A program made the position numbers and the translations under genes. Of a stretch of DNA of 7,677 bases, positions 4,571 to 7,677 are shown one piece after another. Under the pieces are notes generated by a model. That model saw only the letters and a list, made by a program, of their open reading frames with translations. It was not told where the DNA came from and did no database searches. This DNA comes from Spirochaetia bacterium (GTDB lineage Bacteria; Spirochaetota; Spirochaetia; Treponematales; Breznakiellaceae). Location of the stretch: contig BNUW01000120.1 of assembly GCA_025997655.1 (NCBI GenBank), forward strand, positions 1 to 7,677, read 5' to 3'. Each line of letters opens with the position of its first letter. Within the stretch, counting starts at the first letter, position 1.

Positions 4571-5725
4571 TCATGATCGCCCAAACAGCGCCTTCCCAAA
4601 GGAAACCTTCCGTATCTCAATCGCCTTAACCGGGCAAATCTCATGGCAGCAGTAACAGCGGATGCAGGTGTTGTAATCGATACGGACCTGCTTCTCCGGT
4701 CCCTCCCCTGCAATGTGCATGGCCTTTGAGCCGCAGATTCGGGTACAGTCACCGCAAAGACGGCAGATAGACCGGTCAATTTCCGGCCTGGGTGTCAGGC
4801 GTTCCCGGAATTTACGGAAGGGTTTGGGAAGGAGGAATTCCGTAAGCTGGCCCCCTGACTTTTTGAGGGGGATCTTCTTAAAGTCCGGGATACGCAATGT
4901 GTCCGGTCTTAGCAGGGGGTACTCGATTTCCGAAGGGGACCTGAGCCAGATGCCCCGGCTCAGGGCATCCCGGCTGACCGGTATTTCCAGGGGGGGATAG
5001 CCCACAATTTCGCTGGCGGCAAGATCCATGGCCAGCAGGTTGGGGGAGGCCAGGACCAGGCCGATATGCCGGGGATCACCCGAACCGGGGCCGGGGCCTT
5101 CCATGCCGATAATGGCGTCCATCAGGGCGTAATGGGGCTTAACCGCAACGTTCAGGTCCACGATCATGGCGGCAAAGCTTTCCCGGCTGGGGAAACGGAC
5201 GTGCATGGGGCTTTTTGCCACCGAGGGGATGAGGCCGAAAAGGTTCTTCATGGCCCCCGTATAGTACATAAGCTGGTGGGTCTTCAGCTTGGGGAGGCTG
5301 ATCACGCAGTCCGCTTCCCTGACTGCGGCGGTAAGGGAAAATTGCTTCTGCGCCTTGCCCTCAGGGCAGGGAATGTCGGCTTTCTCACGGGTAAAGTCAA
5401 CCCATTCGGCGCCCATCCGCTTCGTTACTTCCCCAAGACCGGAAAGTTTCGCGGTAAAGTTTGGCGTTTGCAGCCCCGGACTGTCCCCCACCAGGATCCG
5501 GGCGGCGCCCCGTTCCTTGATCAGGCGGATGGCGGCCTCCAAAAACACCGGATGGGTGGCTATGGCCTTTTCCGGCGGTGAATCGAAGACGATATTCGGC
5601 TTGAGGAGGACCGTTTTGCCCGAAACATCAAGCCCCGGGGCGGCGTCCACCGCAAGACGGAGGGCGGCATACACCGTCTCAGCCTCATAGGTTTCACAAC
5701 GGGTAATGGCAACTTGGGTATTCAT
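4571..5725 (-). CDS. DUF362 iron-sulfur protein with two 4Fe-4S clusters
   Basis: The 384-aa protein has DUF362 hallmarks: VLLKPNIV (39-46), GDSPG (80-84), SLPKLKTHQLMYYTGAMKN (143-161) and MEGPGPGSGDP (208-218). A ferredoxin-like end follows, with cluster I ligands Cys321, 324, 327 and 331 and cluster II ligands Cys354, 357, 360 and 364. The second cluster has the usual Cys-Pro; in the first, Gly332 replaces Pro, and there is an extra Cys359. No signal peptide is visible, so it is probably a cytoplasmic electron-transfer or redox enzyme; its substrate is not known. ATG 5725 lacks a clear ribosome site and there is no better start. A 12-bp perfect palindrome lies just upstream. It is divergent from the OmpA-like gene. 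Confidence 0.92.
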   Translation of the reverse strand: MNTQVAITRCETYEAETVYAALRLAVDAAPGLDVSGKTVLLKPNIVFDSPPEKAIATHPVFLEAAIRLIKERGAARILVGDSPGLQTPNFTAKLSGLGEVTKRMGAEWVDFTREKADIPCPEGKAQKQFSLTAAVREADCVISLPKLKTHQLMYYTGAMKNLFGLIPSVAKSPMHVRFPSRESFAAMIVDLNVAVKPHYALMDAIIGMEGPGPGSGDPRHIGLVLASPNLLAMDLAASEIVGYPPLEIPVSRDALSRGIWLRSPSEIEYPLLRPDTLRIPDFKKIPLKKSGGQLTEFLLPKPFRKFRERLTPRPEIDRSICRLCGDCTRICGSKAMHIAGEGPEKQVRIDYNTCIRCYCCHEICPVKAIEIRKVSFGKALFGRS

Positions 5726-5730
5726 GCCGT

Positions 5731-5742
5731 TATGCTAGCATA
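5731..5742. promoter_or_regulatory. 12-bp perfect palindrome upstream of the DUF362 gene
   Basis: TATGCTAGCATA is a perfect dyad 5 bp upstream of the DUF362 ATG, in the 121-bp divergent region. It could be an operator; no protein can be named. No strong promoter pair was found here for either gene; TATAAA at 5801-5806 is the best -10 for the OmpA-like gene but lacks a -35. Confidence 0.3.
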
Positions 5743-5846
5743 TTAATAGTATATAAAACCACCTCAAAGCTATTCACAAAACGATAAATATCACCGAAAC
5801 TATAAATTGAAAGCAGTAGGTGAATCACCCACTACAAGGAGTACAT

Positions 5847-7145
5847 ATGAAAAAATTATTTCCCTTTATTGCAGCGGTTTTAGCCATAGCGATTTTTGCC
5901 GGTTGCAAGGCGGCCCCCCCGCCCGTAGAAGAGCCGCCCGTAGCGGTCCCGGCTCCGCCGCCGCCACCCCCGCCCCCACCGCCACCGCCCCCACCGCCTC
6001 CGGAACCGGAGGACGCGTCTGATAAGGAAGGCCCCATGTTGACCACAGAGGTTTCTTCCGAGCTTTTCACCCCCAACGGGGATGGTGTAAATGATGAATG
6101 GTCCATCTCCCTCCGCGCCGAAGATGAAGCGGGTATCTGGAGCTGGATAATAGAAATTTACGAGCCGTCGGATGCGCTTTTTTATCAGATGAGCGGCTCC
6201 GGAGAACCTCCTTCGGTGTTTACCTGGGGCGGTCACAGCAATACCCCCCCGCATCGGGCCGGGGAACTGGTGCAATCCGATTCTGAGTACGGCTATTCCG
6301 TCAGTGTCACCGATACTGCGGGCAATGTAACCACCACAACGGGGAAAATCGCCGTGGGTGATATAAAAGGCCCCGAGTTGGACGTACATTTTTCCCCCGA
6401 GCTTTTCAGCCCCGATGGGGATGGCGAGAATGATGAACTGTTCGTTGCCCTGAGCGCCAAAGATCCGGCGGGTGTCCGGAATTGGGGAATAAAAATTTAC
6501 GAGCCCAATTCTACGGACAATCTTTTCTTTGCGGCAGAGGGCGAAGGGGAACCTCCTGCGGAGTTTATCTGGGATGGCCGCAGTAATATTACCAATGAAC
6601 TGGTGCAATCCGCTTCGGACTATACCTGGGTCTTCAGCGCCGTCGATAAGCTGAACAATGCGAGCACCAGACGGGGCTCCCTGTCAACCGACGACCCGCC
6701 GCCGATCAAGGTCGATATTCTGGTCATAAAGGATGGCGACAGGCTCAAGGTGCAGGTGCCGTCCATTGTGTTCGGGTCCAATTCCGGCGGTTTTACCGGC
6801 CTGAGTCCTGAGGTTATCGCAAACAACGAGTACGTCCTTGGGCGTATTGCCGCGGTGTTGAAAAAATTCGACACCTATAAGGTGCAGGTGGAAGGGCACA
6901 CCAATCCCCTGGCACAGACCGAACGGGAACGGCAGCGGGAACTGGTGGCGGATCAGAGGCTAAGCACCCAACGAGCCCAAACGGTGGTGGATCACCTGGT
7001 AAATCTCGGGATAGACAAGAGCCGCCTGACCGCTATCGGTATTGGCGGCGCCCGGCCCCTGGCGCCTTACGCCGGCCCGGACAAGAAACCCAACCGGGAC
7101 AATTGGTGGAAAAACCGCCGGGTTGAATTTATTCTGATTAAGTAG
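5847..7145 (+). CDS. OmpA-like lipoprotein with polyproline spacer and two NGDGxND repeats
   Basis: ATG 5847 follows AAGGAG (5836-5841) by 5 nt; an upstream GTG at 5820 is not needed. The 432-aa product has a signal peptide with lipobox IFAGC (Cys20), a Pro-rich spacer including 16 consecutive prolines (37-52), and two Ig-like repeats of about 110 aa. The repeats start with LFTPNGDGVNDEW (73-85) and LFSPDGDGENDEL (186-198), as in FlgD-like or gliding-associated C-terminal domains. The end (about 310-432) is an OmpA/MotB peptidoglycan-binding domain: VEGHTN (348-353), LSTQRA (372-377), NRRVEF (423-428). Asn353 stands where most OmpA domains have the DAP-binding Asp. The likely role is an envelope-spanning lipoprotein that ties an outer or inner membrane to peptidoglycan. 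A hairpin after the stop probably ends the transcript. Confidence 0.92.
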   Translation: MKKLFPFIAAVLAIAIFAGCKAAPPPVEEPPVAVPAPPPPPPPPPPPPPPPPEPEDASDKEGPMLTTEVSSELFTPNGDGVNDEWSISLRAEDEAGIWSWIIEIYEPSDALFYQMSGSGEPPSVFTWGGHSNTPPHRAGELVQSDSEYGYSVSVTDTAGNVTTTTGKIAVGDIKGPELDVHFSPELFSPDGDGENDELFVALSAKDPAGVRNWGIKIYEPNSTDNLFFAAEGEGEPPAEFIWDGRSNITNELVQSASDYTWVFSAVDKLNNASTRRGSLSTDDPPPIKVDILVIKDGDRLKVQVPSIVFGSNSGGFTGLSPEVIANNEYVLGRIAAVLKKFDTYKVQVEGHTNPLAQTERERQRELVADQRLSTQRAQTVVDHLVNLGIDKSRLTAIGIGGARPLAPYAGPDKKPNRDNWWKNRRVEFILIK

Positions 7146-7159
7146 TAGAAGCGCAATCA

Positions 7160-7194
7160 AGAGGAGGCTGCTCATTGTTTGGGCAGCCTCTTCT
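7160..7194. terminator. shared hairpin between convergent OmpA-like gene and broken TA locus
   Basis: AGAGGAGGCTGC (7160-7171) pairs with GCAGCCTCTTCT (7183-7194) as a 12-bp stem with one wobble and an 11-nt loop. It begins 14 bp after the OmpA-like stop. Neither side has a strong T-run. On the minus strand its arms overlap the last codons of the antitoxin remnant, whose TGA (7172-7174) lies in the loop. Confidence 0.6.
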
Positions 7195-7270
7195 CATACC
7201 GCGTGCCTGTCCCCGAAGCTGCGATTTTTTCGCGCACCAGTTCGCCGATGATTTCTCCGGGACTTTTGCG
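7172..7270 (-). pseudogene. C-terminal remnant of a ribbon-helix-helix (CopG-like) antitoxin
   Basis: Read in the frame ending at TGA 7172-7174, this stretch encodes KSPGEIIGELVREKIAAS followed by GTGTRYEKRLPKQ. The first part is typical of the last helix of small CopG/RHH antitoxins. No start codon or N-terminal half exists: the frame upstream closes at a TGA (7280-7282) inside the toxin-like ORF. It is out of frame with that ORF. The best reading is the surviving end of the partner gene after a deletion. Confidence 0.5.
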
Positions 7271-7425
7271 GGTGCATAGTCAAAGCCTATAAGTGCGTAC
7301 TTGTTACTATAACCGACCATCAGCGAATCATGGATTTTTGTCCTGATGGCGTGCCGTATACTTTCTTCGTTGTAGCCGTGCTTGAACGCCGAATCTATGA
7401 ACTCAGCTGTTGGTTCCATTACCTT

Positions 7426-7454
7426 ATTATACCGTCCTCTCGCCAAAACCGCAA
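7426..7454 (-). promoter_or_regulatory. promoter of the truncated toxin gene, leaderless placement
   Basis: On the minus strand TATAAT (7426-7431), a perfect -10, lies 17 bp from TTGCGG (7449-7454), a poor -35. The -10 ends 6 nt before ATG 7419, so transcription would start at the ATG. The TTGCGG is also one end of an inverted repeat. Confidence 0.5.
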
Positions 7455-7500
7455 CAAGGCCAGCCCCCTACTGCGCCGCGTAAACCACGTCTTGTTGCGG
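7449..7500. repeat. 10-bp perfect inverted repeat at the truncated toxin promoter
   Basis: CCGCAACAAG (7449-7458) and CTTGTTGCGG (7491-7500) are exact inverse copies 32 bp apart. The left arm contains the -35 region of the toxin promoter. It may be an operator pair; it also lies within the frameshifted reading frame at 7419-7677, so chance from coding sequence cannot be excluded. Confidence 0.45.
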
Positions 7501-7543
7501 AAGGCATACAGCCCCGCCTTCTTCGCCTTAGCGGTGGTAATCA

Positions 7544-7563
7544 CCCCCGCATACCGCAGGGGG
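7544..7563 (-). terminator. GC-rich hairpin abutting the first stop of the right-edge gene
   Basis: CCCCC-T-GC and GC-GGGGG pair (7 bp with one bulged base, 5-nt loop) immediately after the TAA at 7564-7566 in the minus direction. No T-run follows. If the downstream +1 frame is the real continuation, this hairpin is coding and could instead act as a frameshift stimulator. Confidence 0.35.
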
Positions 7564-7677
7564 TTATACAATCGCTTGCCGTTTATTTTTGGCAGCTACT
7601 TCTTCCGCAGATACAACTTTCCAACCCTGTTGAATAAGCCGCGGAAGTTCCTCATCCATGTGTTTATGCAAGCCTTC

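Larger units (their letters stand above)
7138..7419 (-). pseudogene. truncated TA-like toxin ORF with foreign C-terminus
   Basis: ATG 7419 opens a 93-codon frame: MEPTAEFIDSAFKHGYNEES, then IRHAIRTKIHDSLMVG, then KYALIGFDYA. The first 49 residues resemble short proteins I associate with toxin-antitoxin pairs in gut bacteria, in which the GFD segment is normally followed by a G-N-x-L-E-type strand and more sequence. Here that continuation is missing: after Ala49 the frame runs into unrelated, basic, Cys-containing residues to TAA at 7138-7140, overlapping the OmpA-like gene's end by 8 nt. In another frame the DNA past the break encodes an antitoxin-like tail. So a deletion has probably joined the toxin's 5' part to the antitoxin's 3' part. 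The family name is uncertain; the truncation is inferred from remembered homologues. Confidence 0.55.
7419..7677 (-). pseudogene. 3' part of an unrecognised gene with an apparent 1-base frameshift
   Basis: The minus-strand frame enters from the right edge: EGLHKHMDEELPRLIQQGWK, then VVSAEEVAAKNKRQAIV, with TAA at 7564-7566. In the +1 frame the sequence continues as KINGKRLYNPLRYAGVITT, then AKAKKAGLYAFRNKTWFTRR, then SRGLALLRFWREDGIIR, to a TAA at 7419-7421 that shares its last A with the toxin ATG (TAATG). Removing one A from the A5 run (plus T5, 7586-7590) would join the two into one smooth, GC3-rich frame. It could therefore be a frameshifted gene, a sequencing error, programmed slippage, or two overlapping genes. 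I do not recognise the product. A GC-rich hairpin (7544-7563) directly follows the first TAA. Confidence 0.45.

Noticed and set aside
5066..5581. Plus-strand frames opposite the DUF362 gene
   Set aside because: They are antisense shadows of a GC-rich gene; the minus strand carries conserved DUF362 motifs and ferredoxin cysteines.
5819..5829. GGTGA-A-TCACC palindrome before the OmpA-like ribosome site
   Set aside because: Only 5 bp per arm and not at a recognisable promoter; too short to call an operator or hairpin with confidence.
5825..6608. Minus-strand frames with polyglycine opposite the lipoprotein
   Set aside because: The glycine run is only the complement of the proline codons; the plus strand has a signal peptide, ribosome site and OmpA domain.
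7410..7637. Plus-strand ORF of 75 codons at the right end
   Set aside because: Low-complexity product, no ribosome site, opposite the minus-strand frames that share a TAATG junction.

Overview
The window looks like an accessory stretch of a spirochaete chromosome, most likely a Treponema of the insect-gut type. This is inferred from protein style, not from a marker gene. Supporting signs are two lipoproteins with Phe at lipobox position -3 (VFTAC and IFAGC, the relaxed spirochaetal pattern), an OmpA-family lipoprotein with a GHTN instead of GHTD signature and an N-R-R-V-E-F-I-L-I-K end, and many small toxin-antitoxin-like genes. Base composition is mixed: the three large genes on the right are GC-rich, while the left end and the small-gene cluster are more AT-rich.

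Layout. 1-510 (minus) is the N-terminal part of an NHL-repeat lipoprotein with a collagen-like G-X-Y stretch; it runs off the left edge. 511-795 holds no firm gene, only a minus-strand micro-ORF with an in-frame TAG and a weak terminator-like hairpin. 796-996 (minus) is a 66-aa helical protein, divergent from an XRE-type regulator at 1134-1484; each has its own recognisable promoter. Next is an MNT nucleotidyltransferase/HEPN pair (1682-2402) followed by a 51-codon copy of the 3' end of the XRE gene (2405-2560). The two XRE tails form a 161-bp direct repeat around the MNT-HEPN pair. A VapBC module (AbrB-type antitoxin, PIN toxin; minus, 2575-3254) follows, divergent from an AAA_14/DUF4143 ATPase (3395-4567).

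4571-5725 (minus) encodes a DUF362 protein with two 4Fe-4S clusters and converges on the ATPase gene with a 3-bp gap. Divergent from it is a 432-aa lipoprotein with a 16-proline spacer, two NGDGxND-type repeats and an OmpA-like C-terminus (5847-7145). The right end (minus) holds a broken small TA-like locus: a truncated toxin-like ORF fused out of frame to the tail of what looks like a ribbon-helix-helix antitoxin. It is preceded by the 3' end of an unrecognised gene that reads well only if a 1-base frameshift is assumed in an A5 run.

Taken together, 796-4567 reads as a small toxin-antitoxin/defence-like island. The most notable signals are the synonymous-only differences between the two XRE tails that bracket MNT-HEPN, and the repeated placement of -10-like hexamers exactly 6 nt before the ATG of three TA-type genes, which would give leaderless mRNAs.
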